Shown in pieces: positions 42,558-51,838 of a stretch of DNA of 64,000 nt. Within the stretch, counting starts at the first letter, position 1; each line of letters opens with the position of its first letter. The DNA comes from Clostridia bacterium. Lineage in GTDB: Bacteria > Bacillota > Clostridia > Oscillospirales > Acutalibacteraceae. Below the pieces are notes generated by a model. That model had not been told where the DNA came from. It was given only the letters and a program-made list of their open reading frames with translations, and did no database searches. Location: the NCBI GenBank assembly GCA_017521925.1, contig JAFXBG010000009.1:1-64000 (forward strand), written 5' to 3'. The translations under genes and the position numbers were made by a program.

Positions 42558-42991
42558 TTATAAGAAAAATGACAGATGCAGATGTGAAATCTGCGGCAGA
42601 AATAGAAAACCTTTGCTTTGTACATCCTTGGTCAGAGCAAAGTATTAAAGACGAAATGGATAAGGAAAATTCAGTTTTCCTTATGGCTTTTGAGAATGAA
42701 AAACCCATAGGATATGTAGGACTGAGCGTTGTTTTTGATGAAGGCTATATGGGCAACCTTGCAGTAATTGAGGAATATCGCCGAAAAGGCGTTGGCAGAA
42801 TGTTGATGAAGGAGCTTATATGCGAATGTAAAAAGCTCAGTTTGGCATTTGCTACTTTGGAAGTAAGAGATTCAAACACCCCTGCGGTAAGCCTTTACAA
42901 AAGCCTTGGGTTTGATGAGGTTGGCAGACGTAAAAATTACTACAAAGAGCCTTTGGAAGATGCTATTTTGCTTACTAAATTTTTTAAATAA
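42554..42991 (+). CDS. rimI: Ribosomal protein S18-alanine N-acetyltransferase
   Basis: A 145-residue GNAT domain of RimI type: MGNLAVIEEYRRKGVGRMLM is the acetyl-CoA loop and ATLEVRDSNTPAVSLYKSLGF is the signature C-terminal segment. It acetylates the S18 N-terminus. rimI next to tsaD is a common bacterial arrangement and supports the name over a generic GNAT. tsaB and tsaE, often adjacent, are missing here. Confidence 0.92.
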   Translation: MIIRKMTDADVKSAAEIENLCFVHPWSEQSIKDEMDKENSVFLMAFENEKPIGYVGLSVVFDEGYMGNLAVIEEYRRKGVGRMLMKELICECKKLSLAFATLEVRDSNTPAVSLYKSLGFDEVGRRKNYYKEPLEDAILLTKFFK

Positions 42992-43013
42992 AATTAACTG
43001 ACAGGTGAGATAT

Positions 43014-44039
43014 ATGAAAATTCTTGCAATTGAATCCTCCTGCGACGAAACAGCCGCCGCAGTAGTAGAAGACGGAAGAAAAGTTCTGTCATCGGTAATA
43101 GCTTCTCAGGTAGAGGAACACCGCATTTACGGCGGTGTTGTTCCCGAGATTGCATCCCGCCGTCACGCCGAAGCTATTGTAGGTGTGGTGGATGAAGCTT
43201 TAAAGCAGGCAAGCTGTACTTTAGACGATATAGATGCCTTTGCGGTAACTTTTGCTCCCGGTCTTATCGGTGCACTTTTAGTAGGTGTCAATTTTGCAAA
43301 GGGACTTTCCATTGCAACGGGCAAGCCTCTTGTTCCTGTGCATCATTTAAGAAGCCACATTGCCGCAAATTACATAACAAGTCCTGAGCTTAAGCCGCCT
43401 TTTCTGTGTCTTGTTGCATCAGGCGGTCACAGCCATATTGTAGCTGTTAAGGACTATACTGAAATGGTCGTTGTAGGCCAGACCAGAGATGATGCGGCAG
43501 GTGAAGCTTTTGACAAAGCTGCCCGTACATTGGGAATGTCTTATCCCGGCGGAATTGAAATGGACAAGGTAGCTGAATCGGGTAATCCCGATGCTTTTAC
43601 ATTGCCTCATCCCACAGTTGCAGGCTCAGCTTACGATTTCAGTTTCTCTGGGCTTAAAACTGCGGTAATTAATCTTATTCATAATGCTGAACAGAAGGGT
43701 ATAACTCTTTCAAAAGAGGATGTAAGTGCCTCTTTCAGAAAAGCCGTTGTAGGTTGCCTTACAGATAATCTTTTCAAGGCGGCAGAGGATTTGGGTGCAA
43801 AAACCATTGTGGCCGCAGGCGGTGTTTCGGCAAATTCCCTTTTAAGAAAAGAGCTTAACCGTATTTGTGCTGAAAAAGGTATGGACTTATATATTCCTGA
43901 CCTTAAACTATGCGGTGACAATGCTGCTATGGTAGGTTCCCAGGCTTATTATGAATTTCTGAGCGGAAATCTGGCGGGACTAGACCTTAACGCAACCGCT
44001 ACTTTGCCTATAGATTATTCTACAAAAAATGCCCGATAA
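43014..44039 (+). CDS. tsaD: tRNA N6-threonylcarbamoyladenosine synthase subunit TsaD
   Basis: 341 residues, ASKHA fold. ILAIESSCDETAAAVVEDG opens the protein, HAEAIVGVVDEAL and PVHHLRSHIAAN give the metal-binding His residues, and KTIVAAGGVSANSLLR and GDNAAMVG are conserved. With TsaB and TsaE it attaches threonylcarbamoyl to A37 of ANN-decoding tRNAs. ATG at 43014 follows AGGTGAG; three extra codons upstream are not needed. Confidence 0.97.
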   Translation: MKILAIESSCDETAAAVVEDGRKVLSSVIASQVEEHRIYGGVVPEIASRRHAEAIVGVVDEALKQASCTLDDIDAFAVTFAPGLIGALLVGVNFAKGLSIATGKPLVPVHHLRSHIAANYITSPELKPPFLCLVASGGHSHIVAVKDYTEMVVVGQTRDDAAGEAFDKAARTLGMSYPGGIEMDKVAESGNPDAFTLPHPTVAGSAYDFSFSGLKTAVINLIHNAEQKGITLSKEDVSASFRKAVVGCLTDNLFKAAEDLGAKTIVAAGGVSANSLLRKELNRICAEKGMDLYIPDLKLCGDNAAMVGSQAYYEFLSGNLAGLDLNATATLPIDYSTKNAR

Positions 44040-44067
44040 AAACTTTAAAAAAGTTTCAAATTGTTCA

Positions 44068-44096
44068 TTGATATTATTGAGGTATTATGTTATAGT
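44068..44096 (+). promoter_or_regulatory. Promoter of pckG
   Basis: TTGATA (44068-44073), 17 bases, TATAGT (44091-44096), with GAAGGAG before the ATG at 44165. Confidence 0.6.
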
Positions 44097-44164
44097 GTTA
44101 TATGGAATACTTTTGGATTATACAAAGGTTATTTAATCAGATTTTACTTAGAAGGAGATTTCAC

Positions 44165-45931
44165 ATGACAAATAACAAATCAGTTCTTGCTTGGCTCGAC
44201 GAAATGAAGTCTCTCCTTACTCCCGATGAGGTAGTATGGATTGACGGCTCTGAGGAGCAGTTAGAAGCTTTAAGAGCTCAGGCTTGCAAAACAGGCGAGC
44301 TTATTAAGCTTAATGAGGAGAAGCTTCCCGGTTGTTACCTTCACAGAACTGCAGTAAATGATGTTGCTCGTGTTGAGGGCAGAACATTTATATGTTCTAA
44401 GAACGAAGAGGACGCAGGTCCCACAAATAACTGGATGGATCCCGATAAGGCTTATAAGATGCTTTTTGACATTGCAAAGGGTAGCTACAAGGGCAGAACA
44501 ATGTATGTTATTCCTTACTCCATGGGCCCCATCGGTTCTCCTCTTTCTCAGATTGGTTTAGAGGTTACCGATTCTATCTATGTTGTTCTCAATATGGCTA
44601 TCATGACTCGCGTTGGCAAGGCTGTTCTTGATTGTCTTGGTGACAGTGAGGATTGGATTAAAGGTCTTCACTCCCGTTGTGAAATCGATGAAGAGAAGAG
44701 ATACATCTGTCATTTCCCAGAGGATAACTACATTATCTCCGTTAACTCCGGTTACGGCGGAAACGTACTTTTAGGTAAAAAGTGTTTTGCACTTCGTATA
44801 GCTTCTTACCTTGGTAAGAACGACCAGTGGATGGCTGAGCATATGCTTATCCTTGGTATTGAGGACCCCAATGGCAACACAACATACGTTGCTGCTGCAT
44901 TCCCCTCTGCCTGCGGTAAGACAAACCTTGCTATGCTTATTCCTCCTGAGGGATACAGAGCTAAGGGTTACAAGGTTTTCACCGTTGGTGACGATATTGC
45001 CTGGATGCGTAAGGGTGAGGACGGCAGACTTTATGCTATTAACCCCGAGAACGGCTTCTTCGGTGTTGCACCCGGTACTAACGTTAAGTCTAACCCCAAT
45101 GCTCTTGCTTCTACTCAGAAGGGTACAATCTTTACAAACGTAGTTCTCAATAATGATGACAATACAGTTTGGTGGGAAGGTTTAGATAAGAATCCTCCCG
45201 CAAATGCTACAGAGTGGAAGGGCAACCCCTGGAACGGTCAGGAGTCTACAGAGAAGGGTGCACATCCCAACAGCCGTTTCACAGCTCCTGCTAAGAACTG
45301 CCCCTGCATTTCTCCTGAGTTTGATTCTACAAAAGGTGTTCCCATTTCTGCTATTATTTTTGGCGGTCGCCGTGCTCAGACAACTCCCCTTGTTTACCAG
45401 TCAAGAGATTGGAACAACGGTGTTTTCGTAGGTTCTATTATGGCTTCTGAGACAACAGCTGCTGCAACCGGTGCAGTTGGTGTTGTTCGACGTGACCCCA
45501 TGGCAATGCTTCCTTTCTGCGGTTACCACATGGGTGACTACTTTGCACACTGGATTGAGATGGGCGAGATTTTAGGCGACAAGGCTCCTAAGATTTTCAA
45601 CGTTAACTGGTTCCGTCTTGATGACGAGGGTAACTTCCTCTGGCCCGGCTTCGGTGACAACTTCCGCGTTCTTGAGTGGATTGTTGCTCGTTGTAACGGT
45701 GAGGCTGATGCTAACGAGACTGCTATCGGCTATGTTCCTTCTGCGTCTGATATTAACCTCGAAGGACTTGATATGGACATTAAGGTTCTTGAGGATATCC
45801 TTTACGTTGACAACGCTAAGTGGCTTAAGGAAACAGAGGGCATTGAGGAGTTCTACCAGAAGTTTGGCGACAGACTTCCCGAAGAGCTTAAAGCTCAGTT
45901 GGCAGGTCTTAAGGAAAGACTTTCAAAGTAA
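44165..45931 (+). CDS. pckG: Phosphoenolpyruvate carboxykinase (GTP)
   Basis: 588 residues, interconverting oxaloacetate + GTP and PEP + CO2 + GDP. AAFPSACGKTNLAMLIPP is the P-loop in the GTP-type form (the ATP type reads differently and is about 530 residues long). FTVGDDIAWMRKGEDG, NPENGFFGVAPGT and the WNNGVFVGSIMASE region are conserved. In fermenting gut Firmicutes it often works toward oxaloacetate, feeding succinate or aspartate; direction cannot be read here. Codon use looks highly optimised, as in an abundant enzyme. ATG at 44165 is fixed by the ribosome binding site. Confidence 0.97.
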   Translation: MTNNKSVLAWLDEMKSLLTPDEVVWIDGSEEQLEALRAQACKTGELIKLNEEKLPGCYLHRTAVNDVARVEGRTFICSKNEEDAGPTNNWMDPDKAYKMLFDIAKGSYKGRTMYVIPYSMGPIGSPLSQIGLEVTDSIYVVLNMAIMTRVGKAVLDCLGDSEDWIKGLHSRCEIDEEKRYICHFPEDNYIISVNSGYGGNVLLGKKCFALRIASYLGKNDQWMAEHMLILGIEDPNGNTTYVAAAFPSACGKTNLAMLIPPEGYRAKGYKVFTVGDDIAWMRKGEDGRLYAINPENGFFGVAPGTNVKSNPNALASTQKGTIFTNVVLNNDDNTVWWEGLDKNPPANATEWKGNPWNGQESTEKGAHPNSRFTAPAKNCPCISPEFDSTKGVPISAIIFGGRRAQTTPLVYQSRDWNNGVFVGSIMASETTAAATGAVGVVRRDPMAMLPFCGYHMGDYFAHWIEMGEILGDKAPKIFNVNWFRLDDEGNFLWPGFGDNFRVLEWIVARCNGEADANETAIGYVPSASDINLEGLDMDIKVLEDILYVDNAKWLKETEGIEEFYQKFGDRLPEELKAQLAGLKERLSK

Positions 45932-45946
45932 TTTTTTTCAAAAGTT

Positions 45947-45973
45947 AAGGGACAGCACACTCCGCTGTCCCTT
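45947..45973 (+). terminator. Hairpin after pckG
   Basis: AAGGGACAGC pairs with GCTGTCCCTT around ACACTCC. The following T-run is weak (GATTT). Confidence 0.6.
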
Positions 45974-46044
45974 GATTTGAATATGGAAGAGTATATATTT
46001 ATATCCTTTGGGATATTCGGGTTTAAATTTGAGGAGATATAAAA

Positions 46045-47409
46045 GTGAAATCAAGATTTTCTTTGATTTGTGTTTTGCTTTGCATTTTGATGCTTATCAC
46101 TGCCTGCGATGGCTCTAAACCGCCCGAAAACAATGTTAACGAACTTGATCCTGAAAGTGCAGTTCAGCCTGTTTCTGATTATGTGCTTGAAACTGTAGCT
46201 GTAAAAGATGATTATGGTATGCTTTATGATTTTGCGGATGTAAAGGCATACCCTGTATCGGTTCGTTATGGCAGTGCCGAGCTTAATCAGGGCTACAAAA
46301 GCCTGACACTGGAAGCTCAGCGTATCCTCTATAAAGAAATGGATGAGAACGTTTATTATATTGCTCAGGAGTCTGAAGACGGGCTTTATGATGTTCTTGA
46401 TCTTAAAATCTGGGGCGAGGAGCTTAGCGAGGCAGAGCTTCGCCAGGTTATTGTGGCGTTCAACCTTGATAAACCGCACATCTTCTGGCTTGACAATAAG
46501 TTTGGTTATTCAAACACAACAGGCAATACTGTGCTTCAGCTTTATTCGTTCTTAAGTGCAGAGCAGATTGAAGACTATTCTCAAGGACTTAATGAGAAAA
46601 TCAAGGAGCTTCATCTGGGGCTTCTTTCAGATATGACTGAATATTCCCGTGAAATTTACATTCACGATTGGCTTATACAGAACTGCAACTATGCAGAGGA
46701 TGTTGTAAAAATCAGCGACGATTTCTTAAGCTTCACAAGCTATGGTGCTTTGGTTAAAGAAAAAGCCGTATGCGAAGGATACAGCCGTGCTATGCAGATG
46801 ATGCTGGCATCTGTAGGAATTGAAAGTTTTCCTGTAATTGGTAACGGAAATGACGGTCTGCATATGTGGAACTGCATTAAAATTGATAACGAGTGGTATT
46901 ATGTTGACAGCACCTGGAACGATACCGAAAAAGGCAGCGGTTATGATTACTTTAACCTGACTACGGAACAGCTTCTTTATGACCATACTATTATGCCCCT
47001 TTATTCTCAGCTTACCGAAGATCAGGTATGCGGTCTTGACGATGGTGTGGCGGATAGCTTCAATATTATTGTTCCTGTTTGCTCAGCAACCTCGCAGAAC
47101 TATTTTGTTAAGAATTCACTTATTGTTAATGATCTTGGAGAGATATCTAAGGAGAACATAAAAACAGGACTCAGGGTTGCTCAGGGAACTCTGGCTGAAA
47201 CAATAACCTTAAGAATTTCTGATTCTATGGATTATGAGGACACATTGGACGAGCTTTTCTACAGCGGTGACTATATTTTCTTTGATTGTCTTGATATGGT
47301 AAATGAAGAGTTCGAGGAAAATTACTTTGACCGCAACAACGTGTCTATCAGTAAAAAGCCCCATTTAAGGGTGGTAACGGTTATTTTGCAGTATACTGAT
47401 GAGGTGTAA
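46045..47409 (+). CDS. Transglutaminase-like lipoprotein
   Basis: 454 residues. The lipoprotein signal peptide ends at ITAC (Cys 22). A transglutaminase-like core (about residues 210-300) has AVCEGYSRAMQMML (catalytic Cys), GNDGLHMWNCI (His) and YYVDSTWND (Asp), the papain-like triad. Such surface proteins may act as peptidases or cross-linkers; substrate unknown. The remaining N- and C-terminal regions are not recognised. It starts with GTG after GAGGAG and ends 3 bases before ruvX, so the two are probably co-transcribed. Confidence 0.85.
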   Translation: MKSRFSLICVLLCILMLITACDGSKPPENNVNELDPESAVQPVSDYVLETVAVKDDYGMLYDFADVKAYPVSVRYGSAELNQGYKSLTLEAQRILYKEMDENVYYIAQESEDGLYDVLDLKIWGEELSEAELRQVIVAFNLDKPHIFWLDNKFGYSNTTGNTVLQLYSFLSAEQIEDYSQGLNEKIKELHLGLLSDMTEYSREIYIHDWLIQNCNYAEDVVKISDDFLSFTSYGALVKEKAVCEGYSRAMQMMLASVGIESFPVIGNGNDGLHMWNCIKIDNEWYYVDSTWNDTEKGSGYDYFNLTTEQLLYDHTIMPLYSQLTEDQVCGLDDGVADSFNIIVPVCSATSQNYFVKNSLIVNDLGEISKENIKTGLRVAQGTLAETITLRISDSMDYEDTLDELFYSGDYIFFDCLDMVNEEFEENYFDRNNVSISKKPHLRVVTVILQYTDEV

Positions 47410-47412
47410 TTT

Positions 47413-47814
47413 ATGCTGATTATGGCAGTTGATTTGGGTAAAGCCCGCACAGGAATTGCCGCCTGCGACAATGGTTTTTTAGCTTATCCTGTAACAGTTG
47501 TTTCTGAAAAACGCAAAGAAGTGCTTTTGGATAAGGTTGCACAAGAAGTAAAAAAAGCTGACTTGATTGTTGTAGGGCTTCCTAAGAATATGGATGGTTC
47601 TGAGGGCGAAAGTGCCCAAAATGCAAGAGCTTTTGCCGACTCTTTAACTGAAAAAACAGGAGTTAAAACCGTAATGGTGGATGAGAGAAGTACCACGGTT
47701 ATGGCTCATGGTTTTTTAAATGATACCAATACCCGCGGTAAAAAACGAAAAGCGGTGGTAGATTCTGTTGCTGCCGTAGTAATTCTGCAAAGTTATATTG
47801 ACAGTCTGAAATAA
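47413..47814 (+). CDS. ruvX: Putative Holliday junction resolvase / pre-16S rRNA nuclease YqgF
   Basis: 133 residues, RNase H-like fold: MAVDLGKARTGIA opens the catalytic core, VGLPKNMDGSEG is the family signature and MVDERSTTVMAH carries a conserved acidic residue. E. coli YqgF acts in 16S rRNA 5' end maturation. GAGGTG precedes the ATG. Confidence 0.94.
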   Translation: MLIMAVDLGKARTGIAACDNGFLAYPVTVVSEKRKEVLLDKVAQEVKKADLIVVGLPKNMDGSEGESAQNARAFADSLTEKTGVKTVMVDERSTTVMAHGFLNDTNTRGKKRKAVVDSVAAVVILQSYIDSLK

Positions 47815-47819
47815 TAAGA

Positions 47820-47852
47820 GCCTTCCCGTTTTGATTTCGGGAAGGCTTTTTT
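47820..47852. terminator. Terminator between ruvX and the zinc-binding lipoprotein gene
   Basis: GCCTTCCCG pairs with CGGGAAGGC around a 9-base loop, followed by TTTTTT on the plus strand. Confidence 0.88.
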
Positions 47853-48775
47853 CAATGAAGTGCAATATTAAGATTTTCAATATTCCTGCTCATAATGTCA
47901 ATGTAGGTTTTTCCGCTTTCAAAGTCATCTTTCGAAACCTTGTGACAGGAGTAAAATGTGCGAACTTCTGCTCCTGTTTCTTTGGCAATCTGCTCAGCTA
48001 TGGAGGTGTTTGAAAGCTCGTTTATAAATACAACAGGAATATTGTTCTCTTTAACATAATCAATAAGCATCGCAATGGTAGATGCACTTGCTTCTGTATC
48101 CTCAGAACATCCTGAAAATGCCGATAAATACTCAAGTTTATAATTGTTTGCAAAATAGGCAAGAGGAAAACGGTCACCGAATACAAGGGTGTTTTTATTG
48201 GTGTTTTCTGTTATTACCTTTATGTCTTTATCAAGCTTATCCAGTTTTTCGCAGTATGCCTTTGAGTTGTCCTCATAGGCTTTTTTGTTTTCTGCGTCAA
48301 TTTCTGAGAGTGTATTTTTTATGGCATTTACAATACTGATGGCGTTTTCAGGGCTTGTCCAGATATGTTCGTCAAATGTGAATTTGTCGTGATTTTCTTC
48401 GTGATTATGGTCTTCAAAACAGATATGCTCTGCAAAGTCAACCATAGCAAGGGCTCTGAGATTTTTGTTGTTGGCAGAGTCAATAAGCTTTTCTGTCCAG
48501 GTGTCGCTTTCACCGCCTGTGTAAATTAACAAATCACAAGTGCTTACAGCTCTGATGTCTGAAACAGTAGGTTCATATCCGTGGACCTCGCCTGCTGGAG
48601 GAATAAGCATTTTTATGTCTGCCAAATCCCCTGCGACTGCTCTTGCAAAATCGTATTCGGGAAATGAAACGGCAACAATGCTTAGTTTGCTGTTGTTGGT
48701 GGTTTGGGTTTCACTGCAACCTGCCATTATAAAAATTATTAACAAAGCCATAATAAGGCAAAAAAGCTTTTTCAT
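47852..48775 (-). CDS. Metal ABC transporter substrate-binding lipoprotein (ZnuA-like)
   Basis: 307 residues with a lipoprotein signal (IIFIMAGC, Cys 20). Cluster A-I solute-binding fold: VHGYEPTVSDIRAV holds the first metal His, a short His-rich loop (DHNHEENHDKF) precedes EHIWTSPENA (second His), and GDRFPLAYFA (His replaced region) and VFINELSNTSIAEQIA follow. Zinc or manganese is the likely ligand. Unusually, no ABC ATPase or permease gene is beside it. A run of weak promoter-like sequence precedes it; no clear Zur site was found. Confidence 0.85.
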   Translation of the reverse strand: MKKLFCLIMALLIIFIMAGCSETQTTNNSKLSIVAVSFPEYDFARAVAGDLADIKMLIPPAGEVHGYEPTVSDIRAVSTCDLLIYTGGESDTWTEKLIDSANNKNLRALAMVDFAEHICFEDHNHEENHDKFTFDEHIWTSPENAISIVNAIKNTLSEIDAENKKAYEDNSKAYCEKLDKLDKDIKVITENTNKNTLVFGDRFPLAYFANNYKLEYLSAFSGCSEDTEASASTIAMLIDYVKENNIPVVFINELSNTSIAEQIAKETGAEVRTFYSCHKVSKDDFESGKTYIDIMSRNIENLNIALH

Positions 48776-48925
48776 ATATCTTTCGACTTCCTTCCGGATA
48801 ATATAGGATTATTCTATCACTAATCAGCATAAAAATAAAGAGAAAATTTACGGTTATTTTTCGTCACAAAAGGATAGGATATTTAAACTCTTAAAACTAT
48901 AATTTTCTTAAAAAAAGGAAGTTTT

Positions 48926-50566
48926 ATGGTGAATACAGATTCTTATAAGGAACGCATAAGTATCAGCGAAGCAGTGCTTTGTGAAGCTCAGAAATCACCT
49001 GAACGCATAGCAATAACGTATTTGGGCAGAAAAATAAGCTATAAAACATTTATGAAAAAAGTAAACTCCATATCACTTGCACTTTATTCTATGGGGGTGA
49101 AAAGAGGAGAAGTAGTGCTTGTGGCTTTGCCAAATATCCCCCAGGCGGTGTATATGCTTTACTCACTTAACCGAATAGGAGCGATACCTGCTTTTTTATC
49201 ACCTTTGTCAGCAGAATATGAGCTTGAAGAATATATAAATAAATGTAAGTCAGAGGTTATAATAGCTCTTGACAGTTTATATCAAAAGTTTATGGGTGTT
49301 TTTAAACGGACAGGAGTAAAAAAACTTGTACTTACCTCTGTTTTTGACGAATCAGGGATAATTTTTAAAAACAAGAAAGATAATGCTTTAATGTGGCGTG
49401 AGTTTTTAAAATTAAAGACTGACAGTAATATTTATCTTAGTTCTCCTAAACCTGATGATACTGCTGTTATATTATTTTCAGGCGGAACTACAGGAAAGCC
49501 AAAGGCAGTTGAGCTTACAAATCTTAATCTGAACGCACTTGCCGAGGGGACTGAGAACGTTTGCGGGGAAGAGGTAAGAGGGGTTAAAATGCTTTCTGTT
49601 TTACCTGTGTTTCACGGATTCGGCTTAGGAATCTGCATTCACACGGTGCTTTATTTTGGAGGTGAATGTATTCTTGTGCCTCGGTTTGATGCTGATAAAA
49701 TCGGCAGAATTATAAGAATACACAAACCTCAATATATAGCATCGGTTCCTGCTATGCTTAGTGCTTTTATGAAGTCAAAGACTCTGGTAAAGGCGGATTT
49801 TTCAAAGCTCAGGGGTGTGTTTTCCGGCGGCGACAGCTTAAGTGCCGAAATTGAAGAAAGTTTTAATAAATTTCTCTTAAAGCACAAAGCTCAGGTTAAA
49901 ATACGCCAGGGTTACGGTCTTACCGAGTGTGTGGCAGCGTCGGCACTTATGCCTGCAGGTTGTTTTAAAGCAGGAAGCGTAGGTAAACCATATCCTCATA
50001 CACTATATAAAATTGTTATGAAGAATACCGAGGAAGAATTGCCCCCTGGAGAAACAGGAGAAATCTGCATAAGCGGAAAAACCGTTATGAAAGGTTATTT
50101 TTGTGATAAAGAGGAATCCGATAATACCCTTAAAGTTCACAGAGACGGCAAATTGTGGCTCCATACAGGAGATATGGGGTATATAGATAAAGATGGTTTT
50201 GTGTTTTTTAAAGGCAGGATTAAACGGATAATTGTAACAAACGGTTATAATGTATACCCGTCAGAGCTTGAAAAGGCTCTTCTGAAGCACGAAGCGGTTA
50301 AAGAGTGTTGTGCTGTAGGGATAAGTGATAAACGGAAGAGCCAACGGGCAATTATGTTTGCTGTAATCAAAGAAGGTATAGAGGAGAGCAAGGAAAAGCA
50401 AACTGAGCTTATAAATCATCTTAGGCGCTTTGTTTCAAAGCAATCTATGCCTGCCAATATTTATTTTATAGAAAGAATTCCGCGTACACAGTTGGGTAAA
50501 GTGGCATATACAGAGCTTATTAAAAAAGCAGAAGTGTACAGAAACGAAAAAAACACCGCAGAATAA
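48926..50566 (+). CDS. AMP-dependent acyl-CoA synthetase/ligase
   Basis: 546 residues of the ANL superfamily. ILFSGGTTGKPKAVELT is the P-loop A3 motif, RQGYGLTECV the A5, LHTGDMGYIDKDGFVFF (A7), GRIKRIIVTNGYNVYPSE (A8) and RTQLGKVAYTEL the A10 lysine. It activates a carboxylic acid as adenylate and forms a thioester, most likely with CoA. The substrate is unknown; a medium- or long-chain fatty acid or aryl acid is possible. AAAGGAAG precedes the ATG. Single-gene unit. Confidence 0.88.
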   Translation: MVNTDSYKERISISEAVLCEAQKSPERIAITYLGRKISYKTFMKKVNSISLALYSMGVKRGEVVLVALPNIPQAVYMLYSLNRIGAIPAFLSPLSAEYELEEYINKCKSEVIIALDSLYQKFMGVFKRTGVKKLVLTSVFDESGIIFKNKKDNALMWREFLKLKTDSNIYLSSPKPDDTAVILFSGGTTGKPKAVELTNLNLNALAEGTENVCGEEVRGVKMLSVLPVFHGFGLGICIHTVLYFGGECILVPRFDADKIGRIIRIHKPQYIASVPAMLSAFMKSKTLVKADFSKLRGVFSGGDSLSAEIEESFNKFLLKHKAQVKIRQGYGLTECVAASALMPAGCFKAGSVGKPYPHTLYKIVMKNTEEELPPGETGEICISGKTVMKGYFCDKEESDNTLKVHRDGKLWLHTGDMGYIDKDGFVFFKGRIKRIIVTNGYNVYPSELEKALLKHEAVKECCAVGISDKRKSQRAIMFAVIKEGIEESKEKQTELINHLRRFVSKQSMPANIYFIERIPRTQLGKVAYTELIKKAEVYRNEKNTAE

Positions 50567-50578
50567 TCCGCGGTGTTT
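50551..50578 (-). terminator. Terminator of the nucleotidyltransferase gene, overlapping the convergent synthetase end
   Basis: AAACACCGC (50551-50559) pairs with GCGGTGTTT (50570-50578). On the minus strand a TTTT run follows. The stop codon of the acyl-CoA synthetase lies within the loop/stem. Confidence 0.8.
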
Positions 50579-50583
50579 GATGC

Positions 50584-51735
50584 TTATTTGTTCTTTGTTG
50601 CTAAAGAACGTGCTTTTTTAATGTTTTTATATTCTTCGCTGTTAAGGGTTTTAACATTGTCAGCCTGTTTTTTGATTGCTGAACGATTAAAGAACAGCGA
50701 GTAACAAATACGCCTTACCCAGCAAACAGGTAAGAGAATGGGGGCTTTTTCAAGCACAGGATACCTGAAAGAAAGCTCTTTTGCAGGAGGAAACCAAAGT
50801 TTACTGAAATGTTTGATTTTACCCCAGAAATTAAGATTTGCAAAACGTTTGTTGAATTCCTCGTTGAATCTGTTTTTTAAAATAAATTCAGCTATTGTAA
50901 GGGTGTTCTTGTCTGCAGTTTTATCAAAAAAGAAGTAATCAATAAGCTTCTGTACAGAGTCGTAGAAGTCTGTCATATCGTACTTGTCAAGCACTGATTT
51001 GATAAAGTCATAATCTACGTCCTTGATATTCTGTTGAAAAACAAGAAGGTCAACAAAAAGCCTTATTCCGCATCCTCTGGTAACAAAATGTCTGTGAAGG
51101 TGAAAAAACAGATGAAGATAGAAATATTCATTATTAAGAACAAAACTTAAGTTGCTGTCAGAAACAGCGTGCGCTTTGCTGAAGGGGTCTGAGAAAATAT
51201 CAGAGTAAAAAAGTTCGTCAGAAACAATGGGGTGGTGAAGTTCATAAATATAAAAATTATCCTTTTCATATTCATCATGAAAATCCAGAACATTTTCTAG
51301 TTTATATCCCAGTTCTTTCATTATAGGTTTCGCTTTTTCACGGCCGTCTTCGCTTAAACATAAATCAATGTCGCTGAAAGTACGCATATAAGGAGCAGGG
51401 TAAAACTCTTTGATATGGATACCCTTAAGCTTAATGTACTTAATATCATTTTCTTCAAATATATTTAAAACTCTGTCAGACTCAATGGACTGGCGGGTGG
51501 TTCTGGATACAATTCTGTTTTTATCTGCTTCAAAAAGCTTGCTGATATCTTCAGGAAGATTCAAACTTTTGATTGCGGGATATATTATTATGGCTACACT
51601 GTGTTTTTTAGCAAGATGATAAAGCACTTCCCAGTCAATTCCCGAAAAAGGAACAGGTGGGGCAGTATTCAGGATAACAGAAGATATAAGTGATGTTATG
51701 TATTTACCATATTTAAGAAGCGCTGCGTCCGGCAT
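50584..51735 (-). CDS. Nucleotidyltransferase family protein
   Basis: 383 residues. IKLKGIHIKEFYPAPYMR followed by TFSDIDLCL is the motif of the NTP_transf_5-like (minimal nucleotidyltransferase) family, where the D-x-D binds metal. Basic C-terminal tail (NIKKARSLATKNK). Members lie in capsule, polysaccharide or RiPP loci and their substrates are largely unknown; here there is no such cluster. GGCGGTGA precedes the ATG. Function cannot be assigned further. Confidence 0.75.
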   Translation of the reverse strand: MPDAALLKYGKYITSLISSVILNTAPPVPFSGIDWEVLYHLAKKHSVAIIIYPAIKSLNLPEDISKLFEADKNRIVSRTTRQSIESDRVLNIFEENDIKYIKLKGIHIKEFYPAPYMRTFSDIDLCLSEDGREKAKPIMKELGYKLENVLDFHDEYEKDNFYIYELHHPIVSDELFYSDIFSDPFSKAHAVSDSNLSFVLNNEYFYLHLFFHLHRHFVTRGCGIRLFVDLLVFQQNIKDVDYDFIKSVLDKYDMTDFYDSVQKLIDYFFFDKTADKNTLTIAEFILKNRFNEEFNKRFANLNFWGKIKHFSKLWFPPAKELSFRYPVLEKAPILLPVCWVRRICYSLFFNRSAIKKQADNVKTLNSEEYKNIKKARSLATKNK

Positions 51736-51810
51736 ATTTTCACCGCCTTTATAACATATAAAGCTATTATATCAGTTTATATGTAAAAAATCAATTACAA
51801 ACTTGTCAAA

Positions 51811-51838
51811 AAAAGCTCCATTTTGAATGGAGCTTTTC
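51811..51838 (-). terminator. Terminator of cysK
   Basis: AAAAGCTCCATT pairs with AATGGAGCTTTT around TTG; on the minus strand a run of seven T follows. Confidence 0.88.

Noticed and set aside
48776..48925. Zur operator before the zinc-binding lipoprotein gene
   Set aside because: Short AT-rich repeats are present but none matches the Zur inverted repeat convincingly.
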